From Halogranum rubrum (lineage in GTDB: Archaea; Halobacteriota; Halobacteria; Halobacteriales; Haloferacaceae), in the NCBI RefSeq assembly GCF_900114455.1, contig NZ_FOTC01000002.1, positions 1 through 64,000 on the forward strand: a stretch of 64,000 bases of DNA, in the 5' to 3' direction. Numbering within the stretch: position 1 is the first letter of the stretch; each line of letters starts with the position of its first letter. Position numbers and translations under genes: made by a program. Of the stretch, positions 34,681 to 43,614 are shown one piece after another. Below the pieces are notes generated by a model, which did no database searches, had not been told where the DNA came from, and was given only the letters and a program-made list of their open reading frames with translations.

Positions 34681-35691
34681 TCAGACGCCTCGGAGTGCTT
34701 CGAGCAGTTGGTCGTTCTCCTTCGCTCGTTTGACGGCGACGCGGACGTGCGAATCCAGCCCGCGGAAGGTGGTCGCATCGCGGATGGCGACGCCGCGTTC
34801 GCGCGTCGTGTCGACGACGGTCTGGACGTCGCGGTCACCGACGTCGAGCAGGAGGAAGGGGGCCGACGACGGTCTGACGTCGAACTCGTGGGCGAGGACG
34901 TCAGCCATCCGCGTCCGCTCTCGTCGGACGCGTTCGCGGGTCTCCTCGACGAACTCGGTCTGCTTCATGCAGTACGCGCCGACGTCGGCGGCGGGAGTGC
35001 TGAGGCCCCACGCCGGCCGAGCGGTTTCGAGTCGTTCGCGTAAGTCACCGCTCGCGGCGACGTAGCCCGCCCGCAGGCCGGGGAGACCGAACATCTTCGT
35101 CAGCGAGCGAGCGACGATGACGCCGCGCATCCCGCCGAGCGAGGGCGACTCCGTGAAGTCGAGAAACGCCTCGTCGACGAGGAGCGTCGTGTCCGCCCGG
35201 CGGCACTGCTGGGCGAACCACTGGAGTTCGCCAGGGTCGTAGAGTTGGCCGGTCGGGTTGTTCGGGTTACAGACGACGACGACCGAGTGCGGTTCGGGGT
35301 CGATGTCGAGCACCGTGTCGGCGTCGACGAACTCGGGTTCGCCACCCTGCAGACGGACTTCTCGGGCGTACTCGCCGAAACTCGGGGCGGGAACGGCCAC
35401 CGAGTCACCGGGACTGACGGTGACACCGAGTCCCAGTCGGATGGCGATGAGTCCGCCTGCGGTCGGGATGACGTGTTGGGGGTCACAGCCAGCGTAGTCG
35501 GCGCCGGCGGTCCGGTACTCGGTGTAGTCGTCGGTGTGGTACTGGGTCGAGGCGGCGAACGCGGCGTCGTAGACGGTCGACGCCCCGCGTGGGCGGACGG
35601 GATTGATGTTGGCGCTAAAATCGAGAATATCGGCGTCAGCGACCCCGCCGTGAGGGACGTGTGCGACGTCGTGGAGGGACTCAGGGTCCAT
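34681..35691 (-). CDS. cobD: L-threonine-O-3-phosphate decarboxylase CobD (aminotransferase fold)
   Basis: 336 residues from ATG 35691. It is a PLP fold-type I enzyme: substrate/PLP segments HGG and [25 protein letters not shown], and the Schiff-base Lys in [17 protein letters not shown]. It makes (R)-1-amino-2-propanol phosphate used by CbiB. The closely related HisC family is the alternative, but its place between cobT and cbiZ favours CobD. The start overlaps the end of cobT by 11 nt. Confidence 0.9.
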   Translation of the reverse strand: MDPESLHDVAHVPHGGVADADILDFSANINPVRPRGASTVYDAAFAASTQYHTDDYTEYRTAGADYAGCDPQHVIPTAGGLIAIRLGLGVTVSPGDSVAVPAPSFGEYAREVRLQGGEPEFVDADTVLDIDPEPHSVVVVCNPNNPTGQLYDPGELQWFAQQCRRADTTLLVDEAFLDFTESPSLGGMRGVIVARSLTKMFGLPGLRAGYVAASGDLRERLETARPAWGLSTPAADVGAYCMKQTEFVEETRERVRRERTRMADVLAHEFDVRPSSAPFLLLDVGDRDVQTVVDTTRERGVAIRDATTFRGLDSHVRVAVKRAKENDQLLEALRGV

Positions 35692-36673
35692 TGTCCACTT
35701 CCAGACGCTGGAGTGAGTCAAACGTTTTGGCTGCCACATCGTCTAACACGCCCGCTCGCTCGGCGAGGGCGAGCGCTCCGCCCATGCCTGCACCCTCTTT
35801 CGCGACCCCTTCGGCGTAACTCGCGAGACCGACGTGGTCGACGGCGTCGAACCCGGGGTCGGAGACGGTGACACCGAGGTCCAGCGCACTGGCGGCGGCT
35901 TCGAAGTCCGGCACGCTGTCGGCGACGTAGGACGTCGTCGCCAGCGACAGCGGCGCCTCGATTCCGGCGTGTCGGACGAGGGCGGCGGCGGTCAACATCT
36001 GCGTCCCGCCGCCGAGGACGACGCGCGTCCCCGTCTCCAGCGCGCCGACGGTGAGCCCCGCGACGACGGCGAGAACCGGGTCGCCCATGCGTCGGACGGC
36101 CGTCTTCGGTTCGCCCGCGGCGTCACCCGTTTGGAGGTTGCTCGCCTCCAGTCCCGCTGCGACGACCTCCTCTTTCAGTTCCATCGGGTTCTCCGGCAGC
36201 GACGAGGAGACGCTCCACTCCTCGCCGAGTGCGCGGAGGACGCCGAGTGCCGTCGTCGTCCCGCCGGGTATCGTCTCGCCGAGGACGAACTCCTCGGCCG
36301 GGAGTTTCCAGCCGAACTGCCGGGCCGCCTCGAACGCACCCGGTGCGCTCGGGACGGGGTCCTGTTCGCGGATGTCGCCACCGGGACGCGCACCGACCGT
36401 CACGGTCGGGGCACCGGTCGGGATGCCGAGGCCACCGTCGACGGTGACCACGTCGAACCCGGCGAGTTCCCGCGCCGCCCGCGTGACGAGTGCAGGCGTC
36501 GGACAGCCAGTCGGACTCATCGGCACCTCGGGCGCCCGAACGACGTCGCCGTAGGTGAGTAGCTCTGCGTCCGCACCGGGAGTGTGGCCGAGCAGGTCTT
36601 TGTCCGCGCCCGCGGCACTGATACCGTCTATCTCGGCCGTCGCCGTCGTCCCAGCGACGAGAATCAGTCGCAC
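35681..36673 (-). CDS. cobT: Nicotinate-nucleotide:dimethylbenzimidazole phosphoribosyltransferase-like protein (UPF0284/TIGR00303 type)
   Basis: 330 residues from GTG 36673; a much longer in-frame extension upstream overlaps cobY and has no similarity. Motifs: [29 protein letters not shown], and [15 protein letters not shown], which matches the nucleotide-binding glycine loop of the CobT superfamily. It activates the lower-ligand base as alpha-ribotide. The archaeal family has diverged from bacterial CobT, so base specificity is uncertain. It overlaps cobY by 10 nt upstream and cobD by 11 nt downstream. Confidence 0.85.
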   Translation of the reverse strand: MRLILVAGTTATAEIDGISAAGADKDLLGHTPGADAELLTYGDVVRAPEVPMSPTGCPTPALVTRAARELAGFDVVTVDGGLGIPTGAPTVTVGARPGGDIREQDPVPSAPGAFEAARQFGWKLPAEEFVLGETIPGGTTTALGVLRALGEEWSVSSSLPENPMELKEEVVAAGLEASNLQTGDAAGEPKTAVRRMGDPVLAVVAGLTVGALETGTRVVLGGGTQMLTAAALVRHAGIEAPLSLATTSYVADSVPDFEAAASALDLGVTVSDPGFDAVDHVGLASYAEGVAKEGAGMGGALALAERAGVLDDVAAKTFDSLQRLEVDNGP

Positions 36674-37287
36674 AGTCCCTCCGCCAGTTCTCGGTCTGCA
36701 GGTCGGTTCACGTTCACACTGAGTCGAATGTCGTGACTGCAGTACAAGTGGTCGTCGCTTCCGGCGACGACGTTCACGCCGGTCGGTGCGAGTTCTCGTC
36801 CCTCGTGGTCGAACGACGTGTCGACGCTCGCGCCGAGTCGTCGCTTGACCGCGGCGGGCACGCAGACGGTGAGCGAGGGCGGGTCGTCGCCAGGTGCGTC
36901 TCCGGTGACGGCGTCGAACCGGTCCAGTACCGTGTCGACCACCTCGGCGTCGAGCAGCGGCAGGTCGGCGACGACGGTGAGCACGGGCGTCTCCACGCGG
37001 TCGAGTTCGAGTGCGTAGCCGAGGTCGGCGACGTAGCCCTCGCCGGGCGCGTCGACGAGTGTACAGTCCCGCTCGTGGCGTTCGAGTCGTTCGAGTTCGA
37101 GTTCGAGATGGTCGCGCGTCGCCGGCGCGTGCGGCGAGACGACGGCGTGCACGTTGCCGAGGCGACTCCCGTCGAGAGCGGCGAGCACCCGGTCGACCAT
37201 CGGAACCCCGCCCACTTCGACGAGCGGCTTCTCGACGTCGCCGCCGAGTCGTGTTCCCCGACCACCGCACATCAGAAGTACGTCCAC
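36664..37287 (-). CDS. cobY: GTP:adenosylcobinamide-phosphate guanylyltransferase CobY
   Basis: 207 residues from GTG 37287. Nucleotidyltransferase N-terminus [22 protein letters not shown] (GTP-binding with Lys), PMVDRVL, and VVADLPLLD as the metal-binding Asp segment. CobY is the archaeal replacement for the guanylyltransferase part of bacterial CobU and lacks kinase motifs, as here. It forms adenosylcobinamide-GDP for CobS. It overlaps cobS by 16 nt. Confidence 0.9.
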   Translation of the reverse strand: MDVLLMCGGRGTRLGGDVEKPLVEVGGVPMVDRVLAALDGSRLGNVHAVVSPHAPATRDHLELELERLERHERDCTLVDAPGEGYVADLGYALELDRVETPVLTVVADLPLLDAEVVDTVLDRFDAVTGDAPGDDPPSLTVCVPAAVKRRLGASVDTSFDHEGRELAPTGVNVVAGSDDHLYCSHDIRLSVNVNRPADRELAEGLCD

Positions 37288-38069
37288 GCGACCACCCCCG
37301 CGTGCAGCGCGACGAGTCTGGTGAGTTCGTTCGCGGTGCCGAGGACGTCGCCGGAGACGCCGCCGAGCGTGCGCGTCGCCCACCAGCCGACACCGAGGGC
37401 GACGACGGGCGTCACGAGGAGTGCGGCCAGTGCACCCGCGGTGGCCGGACCGGGAACGAGTAACAGGGGCAGTGAGAGCGTGAGTACGGGGACGACCCAC
37501 CAGCCGTCGACGCTGTCGACGAGTTGTGCCCCGAGTCCCTCGTGCGGCGACCGACCGACGCAGACGAGCAGCGCCATCGCCATCTTCGCGGCCACCTCGG
37601 CGGCGACGACGAGACGCAGTGCGGGAAACACACCCCACCCGCTCGTCGGGAGACCGAGCGCACCCAGCGCGAGTGCGACGACGACGAGGACGACGGCGAG
37701 CGTTCCGCCGACGCCCGTCTCGGAGTCTTTGAGCACTGCCAGTCGACGCTCGCTGTCGCCGTGGACCGAGAAGGCGTCACCGACGTCGGCGAGGCCGTCG
37801 GCGTGAGTGATACCGGTCGTCGCGTAGAGCGCGAGTAGATAGCCCGCGACGGCGGCGTTCAGCGGGAGCGGCGGGAGGCGCGGGACGAGCGGAAGTGCCG
37901 AGAGCAGCGCCGGGAGGAAGAACGGCGCGGCCGCGAACACGCCGACGAGGTAGCCGACCAGCGGAAACGCGATTGGTGTCCGCCGAAAGGCGTCCCACTC
38001 GGCTTCGCCGCCGCCGACAGGGAGACGGGTGAGGAAGGCCACGCCGCCGCGGAGGGCCGTCAGAACCAC
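37272..38069 (-). CDS. cobS: Cobalamin (5'-phosphate) synthase CobS
   Basis: 265 residues from GTG 38069. Polytopic membrane enzyme with about six to seven hydrophobic segments. CobS family motifs: FLTRLPVGG near the N-terminus, [13 protein letters not shown] and [21 protein letters not shown], carrying the Asp residues of the active site. It joins adenosylcobinamide-GDP with the alpha-ribazole(-phosphate), the last assembly step, at the membrane. It overlaps cbiB by 10 nt. Confidence 0.93.
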   Translation of the reverse strand: MVLTALRGGVAFLTRLPVGGGEAEWDAFRRTPIAFPLVGYLVGVFAAAPFFLPALLSALPLVPRLPPLPLNAAVAGYLLALYATTGITHADGLADVGDAFSVHGDSERRLAVLKDSETGVGGTLAVVLVVVALALGALGLPTSGWGVFPALRLVVAAEVAAKMAMALLVCVGRSPHEGLGAQLVDSVDGWWVVPVLTLSLPLLLVPGPATAGALAALLVTPVVALGVGWWATRTLGGVSGDVLGTANELTRLVALHAGVVAWTYF

Positions 38070-38962
38070 ACTACCACTCCGGCGAGCGCCACGGCGAGTA
38101 AGCCTGCTCCGGTGACGACGCGGACGGCGTGTTCCGCGTCGACGGCCGTCGGGAGCGGATGACCGGCGTTGAGTCGGTAGTGCCCGGTCTTCTCCAGTCG
38201 GACGTCGAGTGCGACGGCGAGCGTCGCCATCGGCCACCCGGAGTTCGGCGAACTCGGGACGCGGGCGTCCTCACGGGCACGGTGGAGTGCAGTCGGGTCG
38301 TGTGCTGCGAGGGCAAGCAAGAGGGCGCTCAGGCGGGCCGGAACCCACATGACCGCGTCGTCGAGGCGGGCGGGTGCCCAGCCGACGGGTTTCGACCGGT
38401 AGCCGAGCATCGAGTCGAGCGTGTTGACCGCCTTGACCCACACCGCGGCGGCCGTCCCGAGCGAGAGCGAGAGCGGCGCGAAGAGCACGAACCCGAGCAG
38501 CGGACCGACGAGTCCGTCGGCGAGGTTCTCGGCGAGACTCTCGACGGCCGCGCTCCGAACCTCGCCGCGAGAGAGCGCACTCGCGTCACGGCCGGCCAGC
38601 GCCCGGAGTTCGGTGCGGGCCGCCTCGAGGTCACGTTCCGTCAAGGCGACGACGTCGCGCGTCGTGTCGGTGAGCATCCGGAGACTCGTCGTCGAAAACA
38701 GGACGACTGCCGCGAGCAGTGCGCCGGCCGCCGGCAGTATCGACACGACGGCGTCGACGACGCTCCAGACGACGAACGCCGCGAGAAACGGCAGGCCGAG
38801 TGCGACGACGACGCTCGCGGCCCGCGGGTTCGACCACTCCCGGTCGAACGGTTCGACGATTTTGCCGAACCAGACGACGGGGTGCACACGCGTCGGTGGT
38901 TCGGCGAAGACGACGTCCAACCCCGCACCGAGGACGACGGCGGTAGTCGCCGTCAGCCCCAT
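38060..38962 (-). CDS. cbiB: Adenosylcobinamide-phosphate synthase CbiB
   Basis: 300 residues from ATG 38962 (an ATG five codons upstream is also possible). Membrane protein with about four to five helices. CbiB features: GLDVVFAEPPTRVHPVVWFGK near the N-terminus, VESLAENLADGLVGPLLGF, and NTLDSMLGYR. It attaches the aminopropanol(-phosphate) arm to adenosylcobyric acid. It overlaps the HAD gene upstream and cobS downstream, so it sits in a compact operon. Confidence 0.93.
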   Translation of the reverse strand: MGLTATTAVVLGAGLDVVFAEPPTRVHPVVWFGKIVEPFDREWSNPRAASVVVALGLPFLAAFVVWSVVDAVVSILPAAGALLAAVVLFSTTSLRMLTDTTRDVVALTERDLEAARTELRALAGRDASALSRGEVRSAAVESLAENLADGLVGPLLGFVLFAPLSLSLGTAAAVWVKAVNTLDSMLGYRSKPVGWAPARLDDAVMWVPARLSALLLALAAHDPTALHRAREDARVPSSPNSGWPMATLAVALDVRLEKTGHYRLNAGHPLPTAVDAEHAVRVVTGAGLLAVALAGVVVWF

Positions 38963-39579
38963 CTGTCCTCCAACCACGCGGGGAACGACGACAGCGGGAC
39001 GTCGGCTACGTCCACGAACGTGCCGCCGAGTTCGGTGATTCCGCCGTCCGTCTCCGGGTCGTCGCCGACGTGTATCAGGTCACTCACGTCGACACCCAGC
39101 GCGCCGGCGACGGTGGTGAACGCGTCCGGATGCGGTTTACGCCACCCGCAGGCCACACTCGTGGTGATGGCGTCGAAGTCGTCGCGAGCGATGTCGGCCC
39201 GAACGAGCGTCCGACCGACGAGTTCCGGCACGCTACAGTTCGAGAGGAGGCCGACTGGTCCGCGGGCGGCGGCGGCCGCGACGGCCTCGCGCGCGCCGGG
39301 ACGCCTGGTCACGTCGGGGTCGAACGCGCTGACGACGGCGTGTCGAGGCGCATTGTTCGGGGCGTCGACACCGCGACTGGCGAGGGCGGCACTGACGTGG
39401 GCGGGGAGGGGGACTTCGGCCCCGTCGGGCGCGTCGATGTGGACCTCGCGGTAGGCGTCGTCCCAGTCGTTGGGGACGGCCACGCCGCGCGCATCCAGTT
39501 CAGCGGCGACTGCTCGTGCCGGGTTCTCGGGGTACGACACGTCGACGAGCGTTCCGAACAGGTCGAAGGAGACTGCCAC
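38953..39579 (-). CDS. HAD-superfamily hydrolase, first gene of the cobalamin operon
   Basis: 208 residues with GTG start. HAD motifs I-IV: SFDLFGTLVDV (nucleophile Asp), LLSNCSVPE, GWRKPHPDAF (Lys), HVGDDPETD. A small alpha-helical cap lies between motifs I and II. It is probably a phosphatase acting on a small phospho-metabolite. It is translationally coupled to cbiB and opens the operon HAD-cbiB-cobS-cobY-cobT-cobD-cbiZ. No known alpha-ribazole-phosphate phosphatase (CobC or CobZ type) is visible in this cluster, so this enzyme is a candidate for that missing step. Inference only. Confidence 0.85.
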   Translation of the reverse strand: MAVSFDLFGTLVDVSYPENPARAVAAELDARGVAVPNDWDDAYREVHIDAPDGAEVPLPAHVSAALASRGVDAPNNAPRHAVVSAFDPDVTRRPGAREAVAAAAARGPVGLLSNCSVPELVGRTLVRADIARDDFDAITTSVACGWRKPHPDAFTTVAGALGVDVSDLIHVGDDPETDGGITELGGTFVDVADVPLSSFPAWLEDRWG

Positions 39580-39633
39580 TGTGACGTGATTACCGAAAGT
39601 AGACTTGAACTTAGTGGTCGATAACGACAGAAC

Positions 39634-40686
39634 TCAGACGGCCAACGTCTCGTCGAGTACGCGGAACCAGTTCCCGTGGGCGATTCGGGCCAACTCGTCG
39701 TCGTCGAAGCCGCGGGTCCGCAACTCCTCGAACAGGTCTGGAACGCCGCGAACGTCGCCGAGCGTGTCTGGAATCGTGGTTCCGTCGAAGTCTGACCCGA
39801 AGGCGACGTGGTCGACACCGAGACGGTCGGCGACGTACTCGACGTGGTCGACGAGAGTCGAGAGCGGCACGTCGTCGTCGAACTCGCCGTCGGGCCGCAA
39901 GTCGCTCACGCCGAAGGTGATACCGACGACGCCGCCGGATTCGGCGACGGCGTCGAGTTGTTCGTCGGTCAGATTGCGCGACGACGGACAGAGCGCGTGG
40001 GCCGCCGTGTGCGTGACGACGAGGGGGTCTGTCGATATCTCGGCTACGTCCCAGAACCCGCGTTCGTTGAGATGCGCGCAGTCGACGACGATGCCGAGGT
40101 CGTTGCAGGCGCCGACGAGTGCTCGACCGGCGTCCGTCAGTCCGGGGCCGACGTCGGGCGAGGACGGGTATCGGAAGGGGACGCCGTAGCCGAAGGCGTT
40201 CTCTCGACTCCAGACGAGGCCGATGGAGCGAATCCCGGCGTCGTAGAGTTCCGTGAGGTTCGAGAGGTCTGGTCTGACGGCTTCGGCCCCTTCGAGATGC
40301 GGGAGGGCGACGAGCGTCCCCTCTCTGAAACAGTCGCGGAGTTCGGCGGCGGTCCGGACGACGCGAATCGCGCCGTCGGCGTCTGCTTCGAGCGACGAGA
40401 GGAGCGCGAGCAGTTCCTCACTCACTTCCGCGGCGTAGTCGGTCCGAACCGTCGGTGGATGTGGCACCTCGTAGCCGTCGTCGGTCTCCCGGAGGTCGAG
40501 TTCGTCCTCGTTCGGGGTGAACATCGCGAAGAAACCGCCGCCGAACCCGGCCGCCAGTGCGCGTGGTAAGTCGAGATGTCCGCGCGCGCTCGCTTCGAGA
40601 AAGGAGCGGTTCCCGCTGCGGGCGTTCAGTAAGTCGAGCAGTGTGTCGTTGTGACCGTCGAAGACGAGTGGAGCGGAACGAGACAT
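39634..40686 (-). CDS. Membrane-dipeptidase/renal-dipeptidase-family metallopeptidase (M19)
   Basis: 350 residues. M19 zinc-site residues: FDGHNDTLLD (HxD) at the N-terminus, the bridging Glu in LPHLEGAEAV, the His in VVTHTAAHALC, and a C-terminal DFDGT segment. The family hydrolyses dipeptides, including D-amino-acid-containing ones, in a di-zinc TIM barrel. No signal peptide is seen, so it is cytoplasmic. It lies 54 nt upstream of the HAD-cbi operon in the same direction, but has no known role in cobalamin synthesis. Confidence 0.9.
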   Translation of the reverse strand: MSRSAPLVFDGHNDTLLDLLNARSGNRSFLEASARGHLDLPRALAAGFGGGFFAMFTPNEDELDLRETDDGYEVPHPPTVRTDYAAEVSEELLALLSSLEADADGAIRVVRTAAELRDCFREGTLVALPHLEGAEAVRPDLSNLTELYDAGIRSIGLVWSRENAFGYGVPFRYPSSPDVGPGLTDAGRALVGACNDLGIVVDCAHLNERGFWDVAEISTDPLVVTHTAAHALCPSSRNLTDEQLDAVAESGGVVGITFGVSDLRPDGEFDDDVPLSTLVDHVEYVADRLGVDHVAFGSDFDGTTIPDTLGDVRGVPDLFEELRTRGFDDDELARIAHGNWFRVLDETLAV

Positions 40687-40806
40687 GGGACGTAGAGAAT
40701 AACTACTGGCTCTGCGACGGGCGGCTACCTCAACTTTACGTCCCCTGTCGTTCCCTTCCGGTAGTGTCGTGCCGTGAACTCCCCGAGTCGAGGAATCTCG
40801 TCGACG

Positions 40807-41220
40807 CTACGGACGGTCTGGCTGCGTCTCGTTTTCGGCTTCAGCAACCTCGCCGACGTCCCGCTCCTCGTTGTACTCGTTTTCGGTGCGTCCGTCGGCG
40901 CTCCCGGTGAGTTCGTTGTACAGCGCCTCGCGGACCTCCTCGGAGGATTCGAACTCCTCTTTGTCGGTCATTCGGTCGAAGACGCTCCCGAGCGACTCCG
41001 TCTCGTTGACCAAGTCGAGCGGTTGGTCGGCGTACTCGCTGGCGAGTTCCTCCGTCGTCACCGGATACTTCTGGTCGCGAAGCAGTGTCTCCGTCTCGTT
41101 GAGGACGTGTTCGACCTCTTCGGCGCGTTCGTGCTTTCGAGATTCGGCGCTGTCCGTGACGCTGTCTTTCTTCTCGGCGTTGTCGACACTCGGAGCGGTT
41201 GCGTCGTGGTCCTCACTCAT
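40807..41220 (-). CDS. Acidic haloarchaeal protein of DUF5789-like type
   Basis: 137 residues, very acidic. The core (about 45-115: YPVTTEELASEYADQPLDL, ETESLGSVFDRM, FESSEEVREALYNELTG) resembles the haloarchaeal DUF5789 family as I recall it. Both ends are charged and disordered. No catalytic motif. Lone gene between the dipeptidase and aIF2-beta. Possibly a DNA- or protein-binding small factor; function unknown. Confidence 0.7.
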   Translation of the reverse strand: MSEDHDATAPSVDNAEKKDSVTDSAESRKHERAEEVEHVLNETETLLRDQKYPVTTEELASEYADQPLDLVNETESLGSVFDRMTDKEEFESSEEVREALYNELTGSADGRTENEYNEERDVGEVAEAENETQPDRP

Positions 41221-41356
41221 ACTTCCGGATTCGGCTGGGAACGGTAAGGATGTGGTGGCCCCCCGGTAGTCTCACCTCGTCACAGAGCGGTCGCTCTCGG
41301 AGGCGAGCGGCCGAAAAACGTCGTCGGAAAGGGTCGAGAGCGGTCGAAGGCGAAGT

Positions 41357-41965
41357 TCAGGCCAGCCGAGCGAACGCGAGCGTGCCGCTGACGTTCTCGA
41401 TGTAGATGTTCACGACGTCGCCTTCCTGCGCACCGGGGACGAAGATGGTGTACTTGCCCTTCTCGGCGACACCGTCGCCTTTGCGGCCAGTACCGGTAAT
41501 CTTGACCTCGTAGGTCTTGCCCTCTTCGACGTCCGGGACGTTCGTGCGCTGGCTGGAGCGCTTGCGCTTTGCGACTGGTCGGAACGCACCACACGCCTCA
41601 CACCGCAGCATCTGGTTGCGGTTCTCCATGACGAGTCGCGTGTCGGGGAGGCCACACTCCGAACAGGTGACGTACTCCTCGATGTAACTCGTGACGGCGG
41701 CGTCGAAGTCCTGCGCGGTGAAACTCCCGTTGTAGCGAGCGCGGCCGTCGGCGTACTGACCGGCGGTACCGAGTTCGCGCTGGATGGCCGAGTGGAGATG
41801 CTCGGGGTCGCGCGACAGTGCGTCGGCGATAGACGAGAGGTTAGTCAGTCGGGTGAACGCCCCGTCTTTCTGTGCCTGCGGGTCGGGAACCGAGAGACGC
41901 TCGTCGGACCCTCCGAGGTCCGGGACGGCGTCGAGCGCCCGGTCGAGACTGGCTTGATAGTCCAT
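41357..41965 (-). CDS. Translation initiation factor aIF2-beta/aIF5-like with C-terminal TRAM domain
   Basis: 202 residues from ATG 41965. The eIF2-beta/eIF5 core (about 20-125, RARYNGSFTAQDFDAAVTSYI) is followed by a zinc ribbon (CSEC at about 109 and CEAC at about 130). The TRAM domain (about 150-202, GKTYEVKITGTGRKGDGVAEKG) is an RNA-binding module fused at the C-terminus. aIF2-beta helps deliver initiator tRNA to the ribosome; the TRAM fusion is known in haloarchaea. A longer frame starting at 42055 lacks similarity upstream. Confidence 0.9.
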   Translation of the reverse strand: MDYQASLDRALDAVPDLGGSDERLSVPDPQAQKDGAFTRLTNLSSIADALSRDPEHLHSAIQRELGTAGQYADGRARYNGSFTAQDFDAAVTSYIEEYVTCSECGLPDTRLVMENRNQMLRCEACGAFRPVAKRKRSSQRTNVPDVEEGKTYEVKITGTGRKGDGVAEKGKYTIFVPGAQEGDVVNIYIENVSGTLAFARLA

Positions 41966-42147
41966 AGAGGTTCGTGGAGAAGGACACGTATAGGCGTTCC
42001 GAGAGAGTACTTCCCGCAGGCGCGACGGTGTGTCGAATTCGACCGTCGGACCCACCGCGGAACTCGTCGTCTTAACCCGACGATAACCCTACGCGGAGAC
42101 TGCTTACTGCGTGGATAATAACGTACGCGTTCAGAGTACGGACTCTC

Positions 42148-43491
42148 ATGTCTTCGGACACGAACCGCCGGTCGTTCCTCGGAGCGGTCGGTCTACTGGC
42201 TACCGGAAGCGCCGCCGCGCTCGGACAGTCTTCGGTCGTCCAAGCCGAATCTGACGCATCTTCGTCCGTCGGAACCGACGCGGCTACGAACGCCGACGTC
42301 GCCGGCGACCTGACACGTCCGCTCGACATCGACGGGTGGACGCAGTACAACGCGAACGCCGCGAACACCGCGAATCCCGCCGTCGACGCCCCGCGCGCCG
42401 CGTTCGAGACGAAGTGGCGTACCCCCGTCGGCGAGGTGTCCGAGCAGTCCGCCGTCGTCGGCGAGACGCTGTACGTACCCGCCCGAGACGGCCCGTCCGG
42501 TTCGGAGACGGGAGCCGTTCACGCCGTCGACGCCGACGACGGGTCCGTGTCGTGGACGACTCCGGCGGCCGACCCGCGCGCGCCGGCCGCGACGACCGAC
42601 GCCGTCTACGTCAGCGACTCTCACGGTCTGCACGCGCTGGACCCCTCGGACGGGAGCGAACGATGGACGTTCGCCCGCGGCGACGGAGCGGAAAGCGATG
42701 GAGAGACGCTCTGGTCGGAGAGAGGTGCGCCCGCATCCGCCCCGGCGCTCACAGACGCTGCGGTGTTCGTCGCGCTCCCCGACGCGCTCTACGCGCTCGA
42801 CCGGACGGACGGGTCGGTCCTCTGGAAGTGCCAAATCGACGACCCGGACTCGGACGGCGTCTCCACGCGCGGGGTGCCGGCCGTCGGCGAGGAGACGGTC
42901 TACTTCGCCGCCGGTTCACGAGCCGACCAGACGGTCCACGCCGTCGACGCCACGACCGGCGAAGAGCGGTGGACCGCGCCGGGGTTCGGAACGTCCGTCG
43001 CCGTCGGCGACGCGGTCGTCGTGCGCACGAAGATCAGAGGCGGTGACGCAATCCGCGCGCTCGACGAGCGGACCGGAGAGGAGCGGTGGCGATTCGTCAC
43101 CGGACACACGGGCATGGTGGCCGTCGACGACGACACCGTCTACTGCGTCGTCGGCTTCTCCACGTACTCGCTCGTCGCGCTCGACGTCGAGACGGGTGAG
43201 ACGCGCTGGCGACAACACGAGTCGCGGGGGCCGTATCCGTTCTTCGTCGACGTGGGCGTCGTCGTCGCGGGCGACACGCTCTACCTCGGGAGCAACGAGG
43301 GACTCCTGACGCTCGACACGGCGGCCGGGGCGTTCCTCGACGTCCACGAGTTCGCGGACGACAACGAGTTCTGGCCGCCCGTGGTCGCAGACGGGGCGGT
43401 GTACGTGAGCGACGAGCGCTCTTTCGGCGGGGACGCCGAACTGTACGCGCTGACGCAGGGAGAAGGGGGCGAACCGGACGAAGACTGCTGA
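42148..43491 (+). CDS. Second Tat-exported PQQ-like beta-propeller protein
   Basis: 447 residues. Tat motif NRRSFLGAV (about 6-14) with a hydrophobic core to about 30, then a short low-complexity linker. The body (about 60-440) is a series of beta-propeller blades of the PQQ/YVTN kind (for example VHAVDADDGSVSWTTP, LHALDPSDGSERWTF, VHAVDATTGEERW). It is similar in plan to the protein at 28563-29879, with different blade sequences, so an older paralog. Function unknown: extracytoplasmic scaffold or substrate-binding protein. Confidence 0.85.
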   Translation: MSSDTNRRSFLGAVGLLATGSAAALGQSSVVQAESDASSSVGTDAATNADVAGDLTRPLDIDGWTQYNANAANTANPAVDAPRAAFETKWRTPVGEVSEQSAVVGETLYVPARDGPSGSETGAVHAVDADDGSVSWTTPAADPRAPAATTDAVYVSDSHGLHALDPSDGSERWTFARGDGAESDGETLWSERGAPASAPALTDAAVFVALPDALYALDRTDGSVLWKCQIDDPDSDGVSTRGVPAVGEETVYFAAGSRADQTVHAVDATTGEERWTAPGFGTSVAVGDAVVVRTKIRGGDAIRALDERTGEERWRFVTGHTGMVAVDDDTVYCVVGFSTYSLVALDVETGETRWRQHESRGPYPFFVDVGVVVAGDTLYLGSNEGLLTLDTAAGAFLDVHEFADDNEFWPPVVADGAVYVSDERSFGGDAELYALTQGEGGEPDEDC

Positions 43492-43594
43492 CACTACCTC
43501 GGTTCGAGAGAGCCGTCTCTAGATAACCGGCTCGTTCATCTTTGCTCTTTGCTCTCGGTTTTAGGGCTGTCCAAAAGCGACGTAGTTATCAATG

Positions 43595-43610
43595 TTTAGG
43601 TGGGCCTAAA
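43595..43610. promoter_or_regulatory. DtxR/SirR-type operator candidate TTTAGG-TGGG-CCTAAA
   Basis: A perfect 6-bp inverted repeat with 4-bp spacer, ending 4 nt before the ATG of the FAD oxidoreductase gene. The arms fit the TTAGG...CCTAA pattern of iron or manganese DtxR-family boxes. A TATA-like TAGTTATC lies about 25-30 nt upstream of the ATG, so binding here would block transcription start and translation of a leaderless message. Confidence 0.5.
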
Positions 43611-43614
43611 ATGC

